From Streptomonospora alba (GTDB lineage Bacteria; Actinomycetota; Actinomycetes; Streptosporangiales; Streptosporangiaceae): a stretch of 45,386 nucleotides of DNA. The number at the start of each line of letters is the position of its first letter. The stretch's first letter is position 1. The translations under genes were made by a program, and so were the position numbers. Under the pieces are notes generated by a model. It worked only from the letters and a program-made list of their open reading frames with translations, did no database searches and was not told the origin of the DNA. Location: NCBI RefSeq assembly GCF_000826685.1, contig NZ_JROO01000055.1, positions 1 through 45,386 on the forward strand, written 5' to 3'. This document shows, piece by piece, positions 25,649-33,501 of the stretch.

Positions 25649-26605
25649 CTATGCCCGAGCCGTCGGTACCGTGCTCGGCCGCCCCTGGGCACCCGCGGGC
25701 GCGTCCGCGCCGACCGGCGAGGCGAGGAGGTCGTCGATCAGCGGCGAGCGCTCGCGTGCGGTGGCCGCGGCCCACCCGGCGCGGGTGCGGGCGGCGGGGG
25801 ACAGGCACCAGTCCCACAGCGCGTCCAACCGATCGCGGAATACGGAGGGCTCGTGGCTGCGGTCGCGCACGGCCGCAGCCGGCCAGCCCAGTGCCCGCGC
25901 CTGCGCGCCGACCTTGGCGCCGCCTGCCACCGGGTCGACGGCAACCGCCGGAACCCCGTTGCGCAGCGCCAGCACCAGTCCGTGCAGGCGTGTGGTGACC
26001 ACCAGGTCCACGCGGCGCACGAGCGCGTCGAATTGCCGGTAGGTGGCGCAGTGCCCCCATTCGGAGACGTCCAGCCGGGTGTCCAGCGGGACGCGGGCGC
26101 AGTTCTTGGCCGTGAGCCAGAGCGCGAGTTCGGCGTGCACATCGGCGTGCTCGCGCCGGTCGCCGTACTCGGGCTGATCCGGCGCCCGGATCACCCCGAC
26201 CACGGGCATATCCGGTCCGCAGGGCGCCGCGGCCGCCAGGTCGGGGCGGGGTGACGAGGTCGCGCCGTCGCGCGGGAACACGGAGTGGAAGCCGCGTACC
26301 GCCTCGTCGCCCGGGTCGACCACCGAGACGCCCACCGCGGTCCGGTGGCAGTGGGCGAAGCGCGCATGCAGGTCGCGCACCTGTTGCCCGTGCGCCGGCC
26401 CGCAGACGAAGACCAGGTGGTCGTAGTCGCCGGGGGAGAGGTCGTCGAGAACCGGACCGTCGATGAGGGTGTTGGGACTGCGGCCGATGTCGTGCGGGAC
26501 ACCGGCCTCGTCCAACGCCGCGCTGACGGCGGCCGCCGCGCCCACGTCACCGGCGGTCGCCTCGCCGTGCAGAAAACCGAACCAGCCTGTAACCAGTGCT
26601 CGCAT
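25649..26605 (-). CDS. Polysaccharide pyruvyl transferase family protein
   Basis: A 318-residue protein with the family layout: N-terminal GWFGFLHGEATAGD, a central sugar-binding half, and the C-terminal signature DLVVTTRLHGLVLALRNGVPAVAVDPVAGG, which is the conserved R-LH-G core of CsaB/WcaK-type pyruvyl transferases. These transfer pyruvate from PEP to cell-wall or exopolysaccharide sugars. No signal peptide is seen. ATG 26605 lacks a clear ribosome site, but TAGCGG six bases upstream could be a leaderless -10. No other polysaccharide genes are nearby, so its acceptor is unknown. Confidence 0.8.
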   Translation of the reverse strand: MRALVTGWFGFLHGEATAGDVGAAAAVSAALDEAGVPHDIGRSPNTLIDGPVLDDLSPGDYDHLVFVCGPAHGQQVRDLHARFAHCHRTAVGVSVVDPGDEAVRGFHSVFPRDGATSSPRPDLAAAAPCGPDMPVVGVIRAPDQPEYGDRREHADVHAELALWLTAKNCARVPLDTRLDVSEWGHCATYRQFDALVRRVDLVVTTRLHGLVLALRNGVPAVAVDPVAGGAKVGAQARALGWPAAAVRDRSHEPSVFRDRLDALWDWCLSPAARTRAGWAAATARERSPLIDDLLASPVGADAPAGAQGRPSTVPTARA

Positions 26606-26673
26606 GGCCGCCCGCTACCCATGGGGCGGCAGGGTAGATGTACGGCTCTGAAAGGGGTCGCCGTGCACAGGGC

Positions 26674-26718
26674 GTGCGGGCAGCAGGCGTGCGGGGAGAA
26701 GGAGTGCGGGCACAAGCG
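26674..26718. repeat. Three imperfect 15-bp tandem repeats (GTGCGGGnA...)
   Basis: GTGCGG recurs at 26674, 26689 and 26704, giving three consecutive 15-base units (GTGCGGGCAGCAGGC, GTGCGGGGAGAAGGA, GTGCGGGCACAAGCG), with a fourth GTGCGG at 26729. It lies in the 269-base divergent region between 26605 and 26875, which otherwise holds only promoters. Confidence 0.5.
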
Positions 26719-26874
26719 GGCCGAAAGCGTGCGGAGGGGCGGAGTGGAGGGCGCGGCGGCCCGGCCACGAGCCGGCGACACCGCCGCCGGGATTCGAGCC
26801 TGCGGGTTCCCTCTCCTAACCTGACCGGGCAGACGGGAAAAACGGACGGGGAACGCGAGAAAGGGTGAAGCGCC

Positions 26875-27333
26875 GTGCCGCGAACGGGAGGTTCGGAAGA
26901 CACCGGCAGGTTATATCTGAGCGAACTGCGCTTGGCGCTGCGCAACAACGCCGGGGCATACGGGTACTCGGTGATGATCACCGGAGCGCTCGCGGCGGTG
27001 AGCGCTCTCAACGGCAGCCCGAGTGTGGGCCAGGTGTTCCTCTTCCTGCTCGGCGCGGTGCTCAGCTTCGCGGCTATCGAGATGCTGGCCACGCGCGTGT
27101 TCACCAGACCGATGAACGACAGCGAGGGAACGAAGGTCATCGCCCTCGGCAGCTCCCTCAACCTGTTCTCCATCGGCCTCGCAGTCGGCGCCGCGGCCCT
27201 CGTCGGCCTCGTCCTCCCGAGTACCGCCGCATGGCTCGTCGGGGGCTTCTTCGCCTCCGTCGCCTACCTGCTCACCGCCGCCGTGGAGATGAGCGTCGCC
27301 CGACGTATCGAGGAGTACCGCGACGTGGAGTGA
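26875..27333 (+). CDS. Small integral membrane protein, unknown function
   Basis: A 152-residue protein I do not recognise. After a polar N terminus (about 1-30) it has four hydrophobic segments: about 33-50, 52-72, 90-115 and 118-140. The third and fourth surround a glycine/alanine-rich stretch (FSIGLAVGAAALVGLVLP). The GTG start at 26875 has GAAAGGG about 11 bases upstream. A TAACCT box at 26817-26822 may be the -10. It lies upstream of the complex-I-like operon on the same strand but is separated from it by 441 bases, so it is probably a separate unit. Confidence 0.7.
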   Translation: MPRTGGSEDTGRLYLSELRLALRNNAGAYGYSVMITGALAAVSALNGSPSVGQVFLFLLGAVLSFAAIEMLATRVFTRPMNDSEGTKVIALGSSLNLFSIGLAVGAAALVGLVLPSTAAWLVGGFFASVAYLLTAAVEMSVARRIEEYRDVE

Positions 27334-27774
27334 GCGGGTTGGAGCGAGGGAGGCGGAGAGCAGGGGCGCTGTACGGGTGGCGTCGGTCGGTCGGCGTGCG
27401 CGGACGGCGGGGTTGCCGACGGGGCGGCGACGGTCGGGGGACGGGACCATCCGCCCACCACCCTGGCTGTCCGCCGCCGCCCCGCCCTCGCCGGGTACGT
27501 GGCCGAGGTTCGCAGCACCGGCGAGTGAGATCCCACCCTCCCTGCCGCCCCTACCGGCCCCCTGACCTCCGCGTGCGGACGGCGGACCGCCGTGGCGGCG
27601 GAGAGGAGCGGGGTGAGGGGCACCACCCGAGGACTAAACGGGACGGGCGCGGATAGAGGCGTTCTGGGTATGAGGAGCACAGCAGTGCTCGGCGCCGCAG
27701 GCGCGCAGGAGCCGCTCGCCGGCTTCGCGCGTTCGCCGGTGTGCACGTCGTAGGCGGACAGGAGGTGCGTGTCC
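27334..27774. promoter_or_regulatory. Gene-free region upstream of the complex-I-like operon
   Basis: A 441-base stretch with no convincing gene, rich in GC triplet runs and a pyrimidine-rich patch near 27535-27570. It presumably carries the operon promoter. A TAGAGG box at 27654-27659 is followed by a 27-codon frame (27670-27753) that ends 21 bases before nuoA; whether it is translated is unknown. I see no clear operator. Confidence 0.35.
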
Positions 27775-28122
27775 GTGGACTCCTTCTGGCCCGCTCTCGC
27801 GCTGTTCGCGGTCGCATCCGCCGGGGTACTCGGACTCTACGGCGCCGCCGCGCTCCTCAGCGTCGGTGAACCGCTGGTGCGCGAACCGTACATGGGAGGC
27901 AGCCCTGTCTCCGAGCACGCCGTCTCGCGGTTCCACGTGCGGTGGTACGCCGTGACGCTGCTGTTCATCGCCTTCGACATGGAGATGGTCTTCATGTACC
28001 CGTGGGTGCTCGTCGTCGCCGAGAAGGGGATGCACGCCGTCGGCGAGATGTTCGGCTTCCTCGCCGTCCTGGTGGCCGCCGTCGTCTACGCGTGGCGGGA
28101 AGGGGCCTTCAGATGGACATGA
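27775..28122 (+). CDS. nuoA: NADH-quinone oxidoreductase subunit A-like protein
   Basis: A 115-residue three-helix membrane protein. The family signature is clear: FHVRWYAVTLLFIAFDMEMV followed by FMYPW. In place of the common YECG loop it reads EPYMGG, so the loop cysteine is absent. The GTG at 27775 is chosen because GGAGG (27761-27765) is nine bases away; the GTG at 27769 would be only three bases away. In complex I, NuoA with NuoH and NuoJ forms the quinone-channel end of the membrane arm. It is first gene of an eight-gene operon and its end overlaps the next gene by ten bases. Confidence 0.88.
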   Translation: MDSFWPALALFAVASAGVLGLYGAAALLSVGEPLVREPYMGGSPVSEHAVSRFHVRWYAVTLLFIAFDMEMVFMYPWVLVVAEKGMHAVGEMFGFLAVLVAAVVYAWREGAFRWT

Positions 28123-29672
28123 GGGCAGACGCCGCGGCGGACCGGACGACAGGCGTGAGCGGTATCGCCCGGTGGCTGGCGCACGTGTCGGCCCAGCGGC
28201 CGCTGCTCGTGACAGCGGTGGGCGGCACCGAGTGCCGCTTGGCCGTGGAGCGCGTCGTGCGGGAACGCGGCCTGCGCCGCGCGCTGAGCCCGAGCGAGGC
28301 GGACACGCTGGTGGAGTGCGGTCCCGCTGGATCGGGGGTCGACGAGGCGGCGGAGCGCGTCTGGGACCAGATGGGCGAACCGCGCGCACGGGTCCGGGTC
28401 CGTTCGGCGGAGGAGGCCGGCGCCCGGATCGACGAGGCGCGGATCGCGCTGCTGGATCTGCCCGCGCAGCGCCGTGCGGCGGCGCGCCGGACCGATGCGG
28501 ACCGCGTCGAAGACCAGGAATCGGCAGAGCCCGGGACCGACGACGGCGCCCAGACCGCGGACGAGGCCGAGGACCCCGGGCAGGATCGGCAGGACCGGCA
28601 CGACCACCGAGAGCACCGGGACCGGCAGGCCCGATCCCGCCATCACGACGGTCAGAGCCACCACGCTCACGAGGACCGGCAGGGCCACGGCCGGGACGAC
28701 GCGGAGGAGCACGAGCGGGCCCCCGGGCGGGGTGAGCACGGCGGTCACGGGAACGCTCATGGGCACGGTCAGGACCACGATCGTGAAGAAGAAGGCGGCG
28801 GCCAGGAGGACCACGAAGGCCACGACCACCACGACCACCACGGCATGGAGCTTCCCGGCGGCCTGGTGATGGCCGATCGTGGGGACGACCGGGACGGGCT
28901 GCGGCTCGACCGGCTGCACATCGCCATCGGGCCCGTACAGGCCGACTGGCCCGCAGGTCTGGTGCTCGGATTGACGGTCCAGGGCGACGTGGTGCAGGAA
29001 GCCGAAGTCGCCGTCCAGACGCCCTCCGTCGAGGACGTCTCCGTGTTCTGGGACGACATCGCCCGGGAGACCCTCGACCCCGGGGCGCTGCGGTTCCGTG
29101 CCGCCGCTTCGGCCGACTCGCTCCAGCGGTTCCTCGCCGTCGCCGGGTGGCCCGACGCCGCGGCGACAGGGCTCCTGCTGCGCGACACGCTGCTGGTTCC
29201 GGAGGGGCAGGCGACCGGGAGGACGCGGTTCACCCGCTGGCTTCGGCGGGTGCGCCGGTCGAAGCTGCTGCGGTGGTCGCTGCGCGGCCTCGGCCCCATT
29301 CCCGGCGGCGACCGACTCGCTGGACCGACCGAATCCTGGCCCGTCCCCGCACGCTTGCACGGAGACGCGGCGGCGCGCGTCGGGCGGTGGATCGACGACA
29401 TCGCCGCGGTGCTCATGCCCGACACCTCCGACACCTTCCTCGCGCCGCCCATCTCGCGAGAGCGGAGCGGCCCGCCCGCCGGCGGGCTCTCCTCCGCGCC
29501 GCCCTTCCCGCCGCTGGGCCGGGAGCGCGCCGAGTACGCCCGGGCCGCCGTGGCTCTCCTGCCGGACATGGTGGCCGGCCAGGAGCTGGCGGCCGTGCGG
29601 CTCGTCGTCGCCTCCCTCGATCCCGACCTGGAGTCGCTCGCCGTATACCTGCCCGAAGCCGCCCATGATTGA
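28113..29672 (+). CDS. Degenerate NuoB-like / His-rich linker / degenerate NuoD-like fusion protein
   Basis: A 519-residue protein; ATG 28113 has GGGAAGGGG seven bases upstream and overlaps nuoA. Residues about 15-110 follow the outline of NuoB or hydrogenase small subunits: LLVTAVGGTECRLAVERVV, SEADTLVECGP, then ERVWDQMGEPRARVRV, where the family has 'CCxxE', 'ADxxxVxG' and 'YDQMPEPKxV'. Only Cys41 and Cys69 remain, so N2-cluster ligation is lost. Residues about 155-245 are a histidine/aspartate/glycine linker with about 21 His. Residues 245-519 resemble NuoD or hydrogenase large subunits in their N-terminal (RLDRLHIAIGPVQADWPAGL) and C-terminal (VAGQELAAVRLVVASLDPDL) segments. The protein sits exactly where nuoB-nuoD would be. 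The assignment is by eye and needs profile and structure comparison. Confidence 0.75.
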   Translation: MDMRADAAADRTTGVSGIARWLAHVSAQRPLLVTAVGGTECRLAVERVVRERGLRRALSPSEADTLVECGPAGSGVDEAAERVWDQMGEPRARVRVRSAEEAGARIDEARIALLDLPAQRRAAARRTDADRVEDQESAEPGTDDGAQTADEAEDPGQDRQDRHDHREHRDRQARSRHHDGQSHHAHEDRQGHGRDDAEEHERAPGRGEHGGHGNAHGHGQDHDREEEGGGQEDHEGHDHHDHHGMELPGGLVMADRGDDRDGLRLDRLHIAIGPVQADWPAGLVLGLTVQGDVVQEAEVAVQTPSVEDVSVFWDDIARETLDPGALRFRAAASADSLQRFLAVAGWPDAAATGLLLRDTLLVPEGQATGRTRFTRWLRRVRRSKLLRWSLRGLGPIPGGDRLAGPTESWPVPARLHGDAAARVGRWIDDIAAVLMPDTSDTFLAPPISRERSGPPAGGLSSAPPFPPLGRERAEYARAAVALLPDMVAGQELAAVRLVVASLDPDLESLAVYLPEAAHD

Positions 29673-30606
29673 CGCCGACGACGCCGTGCACTGGTGGGGC
29701 CTGGTCCTCGCCCCCGCACTGCTGGCCGCCTACGCCTACGCCGCGGCGGCAGGCTCCGCGGCCCGGACGGCCCGCGCCTCGGGTGCGCCCGCCGCCGCGG
29801 CACTGGCCGCGCCGGCGCGCGAGGCGGCCGGGCTGCTGCTGCGCCGTCGGCGCACGGTGCCGGGCGCGGACACGCTGCTGTGGCGCGTCGGTATCGCGAG
29901 CGTGCCCGTGGCAGCGGTCATGGCCGTGCTGGTCGTTCCCGTCGGCGGACGGGCCATCGCCGACCTGTCCATCGGCGTCGTGTGGTTCAACGCCATGGAG
30001 GTCCTGCTGTGGGGCGGGATGTGGCTGGCCGGCTGGGGTGCGAACTCGGTCTGGGGACTGGTCGGCGGCTACCGGTACCTGATCCAGGGGCTCTCGCACG
30101 AGCTGCCGCACATGTTCGCCCTGACCACCGCCGCGGTGGGGGCCGGCTCGCTGCGTGTCGGCGACATCGCCGCCGCTCAGCAGGACGTGTGGTTCGTGCT
30201 CGTGATGCCCGCCGCCTTCGTCGTCTACCTGGTCTCGGCGCTGGCCATGTCCTTCTGGCCGCCGTTCGACCAGCCGGTGGGCCGCGACCTCTCCGGCGGG
30301 GCGGCCGCCGAGCCCTCCGGCCCGGACCGGCTGGTCCTGCTGGCGGGCCGCCACGCGATGCTCGCCGCCGCCGCGGCGATGGCCGTGCCGCTGTTCCTCG
30401 GCGGCGGCGCCGGTCCGCTGCTGCCGGGCTGGGCGTGGTCGCTGCTCAAGGCCGCCGCCGTGCTCGCGCTGCTGGTGTGGGCCGGCGGCCGGGTGCCGGC
30501 GGTGCGCATGGACCGGTTCGCCGAGGTGGGCTGGGTGGTGCTGCTTCCGCTGGTACTGCTGCAGGCGCTTGCGGTGTCCGTCTTCGTCGTCGCGGGTTGG
30601 ATGTGA
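29665..30606 (+). CDS. nuoH: NADH-quinone oxidoreductase subunit H-like protein
   Basis: A 313-residue membrane protein with about eight helices. NuoH identity rests on PAREAAGLLLRRRRTVPGAD (the PLADGLKLLxKED region), GWGANSVWGLVGGYR, GLSHELPHMFAL (SYELP motif) and PPFDQPVGRDL, where canonical NuoH has PFDLPEAESELVAG. The N-terminal QGRIGPNRVGP stretch and the acidic loop are missing or changed, so quinone-site residues are not conserved. Its ATG lies inside the end of the preceding gene (eight-base overlap). In complex I this subunit links the peripheral arm to the pumping modules. Confidence 0.85.
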   Translation: MIDADDAVHWWGLVLAPALLAAYAYAAAAGSAARTARASGAPAAAALAAPAREAAGLLLRRRRTVPGADTLLWRVGIASVPVAAVMAVLVVPVGGRAIADLSIGVVWFNAMEVLLWGGMWLAGWGANSVWGLVGGYRYLIQGLSHELPHMFALTTAAVGAGSLRVGDIAAAQQDVWFVLVMPAAFVVYLVSALAMSFWPPFDQPVGRDLSGGAAAEPSGPDRLVLLAGRHAMLAAAAAMAVPLFLGGGAGPLLPGWAWSLLKAAAVLALLVWAGGRVPAVRMDRFAEVGWVVLLPLVLLQALAVSVFVVAGWM

Positions 30607-30612
30607 TCGCTC

Positions 30613-31173
30613 ATGGCCGAGTGGACCGTCTTCGTCGTCTGCGCGGTGGCGGCCGTCGCCGCGGGCGCGGCCGTGTTCCGGGTGGATTCCATGGCCCGGG
30701 CCACGTTCGCGCTGCTGGCGTCGTTCGTCTTCACCGCCGTGCCGGTGCTGCTGCTCGACCTCGCCTACCTGGGCGTGCTGATCGTGCTGATGATGACCAT
30801 GGAGATGGTGGTCATGGCCGTCTTCATGATCATGTTCATGATGAACCCCGCCGGTCTGATGCCGATGACCATGGTGCACAACACCAAGGGCGCGCTGGCC
30901 ATATCGATCGCCGTCTTCTGCGTCCTGGCCGCCGGAGCCCTGCTGGTGCCGTGGCCGCGCGAGTCCGCACCGCCGCCCGCCGACCCCACGCTGCAGCTCG
31001 GCGAGGCGATCATGGGCGACGACATGCTGGTGATGATGGTCGCCGGCCTGGTGCTGTTCGCGACCATGGTCTCGGGGGTGGTCCTGGCCACCGGCCGCGG
31101 CCGCTACGACCGCTACGGCGACGATCTGCGCGGCCGCCCCGACGACCCGATCCGCGGGGGTGTGGGCCGGTGA
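30613..31173 (+). CDS. nuoJ: NADH-quinone oxidoreductase subunit J-like protein, Met-rich
   Basis: A 186-residue protein with five helices and the NuoJ pattern (FRVDSMARATFALLASFVFTAVP, AYLGVLIVL). In residues 60-87, covering the third helix and the next loop, 12 of 28 residues are methionine, with a Glu64 in the hydrophobic run. The C-terminal tail (GRGRYDRYGDDLRGRP) is polar. It starts six bases after nuoH with no clear ribosome site, so it is probably coupled, and shares TGATG with nuoK. Confidence 0.87.
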   Translation: MAEWTVFVVCAVAAVAAGAAVFRVDSMARATFALLASFVFTAVPVLLLDLAYLGVLIVLMMTMEMVVMAVFMIMFMMNPAGLMPMTMVHNTKGALAISIAVFCVLAAGALLVPWPRESAPPPADPTLQLGEAIMGDDMLVMMVAGLVLFATMVSGVVLATGRGRYDRYGDDLRGRPDDPIRGGVGR

Positions 31174-31475
31174 TGCTGGAGGCGTTCCTGCTGCTGGCCG
31201 CCGCGCTGCTGGCCGTGGGCCTGTACGGCGCGCTGAGCCAGCAGTCCGTCGTCATGGTCATGATGGGTCTGGAGCTGATGCTCAACGCGGTGATGGTCGC
31301 CGCCGCGGCCGTCTGGTTCCACACGTCGCCCCACTCGGCCGACGGGCAGCTGCTGGTGCTTGCGGCGATGCTGGCCATGGCGGTGGAGATGGCCATGGGG
31401 TTCGCGGTGACGATCGCGATCTTCCGCGCCCGCGACGTGGACGTGACCGACTCCGCCGGCGATCTGCGGGGCTGA
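31173..31475 (+). CDS. nuoK: NADH-quinone oxidoreductase subunit K-like protein
   Basis: A 100-residue three-helix protein, an MrpC homologue. The two membrane glutamates needed for proton transfer in NuoK are kept: Glu34 (MGLELMLNAV) and Glu72 (AVEMAMGFAV). The start ATG overlaps the nuoJ stop (TGATG). The length matches the family (about 100 residues). Confidence 0.92.
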   Translation: MLEAFLLLAAALLAVGLYGALSQQSVVMVMMGLELMLNAVMVAAAAVWFHTSPHSADGQLLVLAAMLAMAVEMAMGFAVTIAIFRARDVDVTDSAGDLRG

Positions 31476-31479
31476 GCCG

Positions 31480-33387
31480 ATGGGCGCGACGGATCCGGTG
31501 GACGCGGTGCTGTGGGTGCTGGTCGGCCTGCCCGCGCTGGCCGGTGCGGCCCTGCTGCTCGGCGGGCGGCGAGCCGAGCGCGCCGCAGCGCCCGCCGCCA
31601 CGGCCGTCGCCGTGGCCCTGGCCGTACCCGCCGCGGTCGCGGCGGTCCATCGCCCGGCGGTGACGGCGCCCGCGCTTCCCGGCATCCCGTTCGGGCTGGC
31701 CGTGGACGGCCTGGCGGCGATCGGCGTGTGCACCCTGGTCGCCGTCTTCGCGGCCGTGGTCGTGTTCTCCGCCGGCGAGCGCGAAGGAGCCGGCGGCCGC
31801 TCCCGCTACTACGGGCTGCTGCTGCTCTTCGCCGCGGCCATGCTGGCGACCGTCACGGCCACCGACCTGTTCACCCTGCTGATGGCCTGGGAGGTCATGG
31901 GCGCGACCTCCTACGGGCTGATCGCCTTCCACTGGCGCCATCCGCGCACCGGATCCTCGGCCGCCGTCTCCTTCCTGACCACGCGCACCGCCGACCTGGG
32001 GATGTACGCGGCCGCGGGTGCCGCTCTGGCGGGCGGCGCCCGCGGATTGGACCTGGGCGAGCTGGCGGGGGTGAGCGGGCCGTGGGACCACGTGGTCGCC
32101 GGCGGGCTGCTGGCCGCGGCCCTGGGCAAGGCCGCCCAGCTGCCGTTCTCCTTCTGGCTGTCGCGCGCCATGGACGGGCCCAGCCCGGTCTCGGCGCTGC
32201 TGCATTCGGCGACGATGGTGGCCGCCGGCGGGTACCTGCTGCTGCGCGTCGAGCCGGCGCTGGCCGCGACCGGGTGGGCCGGTCCCGCTGCCGCCTGGAT
32301 CGGCGCCTCGACAGCCCTGGTGATGGGCGCCGTCGCCTGCGTCCAGCACGACCTCAAGCAGCTGCTCGCCGCCTCGACCAGCGCCCAGCTCGGGTTCGTC
32401 GTCCTGGCCGCCGGCGTCGGCGGCGTGGCCGGCGGCGCGGCCCAGTTCGCTGCGCACGCGGCCGCCAAGAGCCTGCTGTTCCTCGTCGCCGGCCTCTGGC
32501 TGGCCCGACTGGGCACGAAGCACTTGGCGGAGCTGCGCGGCGCCGCGCGCGGACACCCGCTGGCGGGAACGTGCTTCACGGCGGGCGCACTCGCGCTGGG
32601 CGGGATGCCGCCGTTGTCGCTGTGGGCGGCCAAGGACCTCGTCCTGGCCGCGGCCGAGCCCCCCGGCCTGCACGCCGCGGGCCTGGCGGCCTCGGCGCTG
32701 GCGGCGGGCTACGCGGGAGTGGCGCTGGCGGCGGTGTGGTCCAGCCCGGCCCCCGCCGCGTCGGTGCGCACCGCCGGCGGTGCGGGGCCGGGAGACGCAC
32801 GCCATGCCTTCGCCGAACGGCTGCCCCTGATCGCGCTCGCCACCGCCGCCGTGGTAACGGGTGCGCTGGCGCTGCCCGCCGTCGGGCACGCGTGGAGCCT
32901 CCTGCTGGGCCGCCCGGGGGCGCCCGCGCCCGGACTCGGCGAGGCGGCGGTGTCCGCGCTGATCGCGGTGGTCGTCCTCGCCGCGGTGATGCTGATCGGC
33001 ATCCGCCGGGGTGTACCCGCGGAGGCCGCCGAACGGCGGGGCGTGCGCCCACTGCGTGCCTGGCTGGGGCTGGAACCCGCCGCAGGCGCCCTGGTGGTCG
33101 CACCGGTGCTCGCTGCGGCCCGCGGCCTGGCGGCCTTCGACGACCGCGTTGTGGACCGCGCCGTGACGGGCGCGGCGTCCGGCGTCCCCCGCCTCGCCGG
33201 CGTCGTGGGCAGGCGTGTCGAGCCCGCGGTGGAGGCGGTGGTCGCGGCGGTGGCCACCGGCGCCCGGGGACTCGGGGATTACGCGCGCCGCCCGCAGACC
33301 GGCCAAGCCCACCAGTACTACGCCCAGGCCGTGACCGCCCTCCTGGTCGCCGCACTGGTCTTCGTCCTCGCCGGCGCGGTGATGTGA
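31480..33387 (+). CDS. nuoL: NADH-quinone oxidoreductase subunit L-like proton-translocating protein
   Basis: A 635-residue antiporter-like subunit. Channel residues are retained: Glu138 in LLMAWEVMGATSYG, the lysine in ALGKAAQLPFSFWL, SALLHSATMVAAGGYLLLR, QHDLKQLLAASTSAQLGF, and AAHAAAKSLLFLVAG. The C terminus ends with the usual RPQTGQAHQYY-then-helix segment, so the lateral helix is likely present. It starts four bases after nuoK. The length is close to E. coli NuoL (613). Proton pumping through this subunit looks feasible. Confidence 0.92.
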   Translation: MGATDPVDAVLWVLVGLPALAGAALLLGGRRAERAAAPAATAVAVALAVPAAVAAVHRPAVTAPALPGIPFGLAVDGLAAIGVCTLVAVFAAVVVFSAGEREGAGGRSRYYGLLLLFAAAMLATVTATDLFTLLMAWEVMGATSYGLIAFHWRHPRTGSSAAVSFLTTRTADLGMYAAAGAALAGGARGLDLGELAGVSGPWDHVVAGGLLAAALGKAAQLPFSFWLSRAMDGPSPVSALLHSATMVAAGGYLLLRVEPALAATGWAGPAAAWIGASTALVMGAVACVQHDLKQLLAASTSAQLGFVVLAAGVGGVAGGAAQFAAHAAAKSLLFLVAGLWLARLGTKHLAELRGAARGHPLAGTCFTAGALALGGMPPLSLWAAKDLVLAAAEPPGLHAAGLAASALAAGYAGVALAAVWSSPAPAASVRTAGGAGPGDARHAFAERLPLIALATAAVVTGALALPAVGHAWSLLLGRPGAPAPGLGEAAVSALIAVVVLAAVMLIGIRRGVPAEAAERRGVRPLRAWLGLEPAAGALVVAPVLAAARGLAAFDDRVVDRAVTGAASGVPRLAGVVGRRVEPAVEAVVAAVATGARGLGDYARRPQTGQAHQYYAQAVTALLVAALVFVLAGAVM

Positions 33388-33390
33388 GCC

Positions 33391-33498
33391 ATGGCCCCGA
33401 CCGCGAGACCACCCGTCCCGGCGGCAGCCGCGCCCCTCCGCACCGGGCGGCGCCGGAGGGTGCCGCCGACCGTGATCGTGATGAGGCTGCTGAGGTGA
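33391..33498 (+). CDS. Possible 35-codon basic ORF between nuoL and nuoM
   Basis: ATG 33391 opens three bases after the nuoL stop and runs 35 codons (MAPTARPPVPAAAAPLRTGR, then RRRVPPTVIVMRLLR) to a TGA three bases before the nuoM start. It fills the only sizeable gap in the operon and could couple translation of nuoL to nuoM. It has no clear ribosome site or known relatives, so it may simply be spacer. Confidence 0.25.
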   Translation: MAPTARPPVPAAAAPLRTGRRRRVPPTVIVMRLLR

Positions 33499-33501
33499 TC
33501 C

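Noticed and set aside
28570-28860. His-rich stretch as a frameshift artefact or tandem repeat expansion
   Set aside because: The frame is open on both sides with recognisable domains before and after, and the repeat units are irregular rather than copied.
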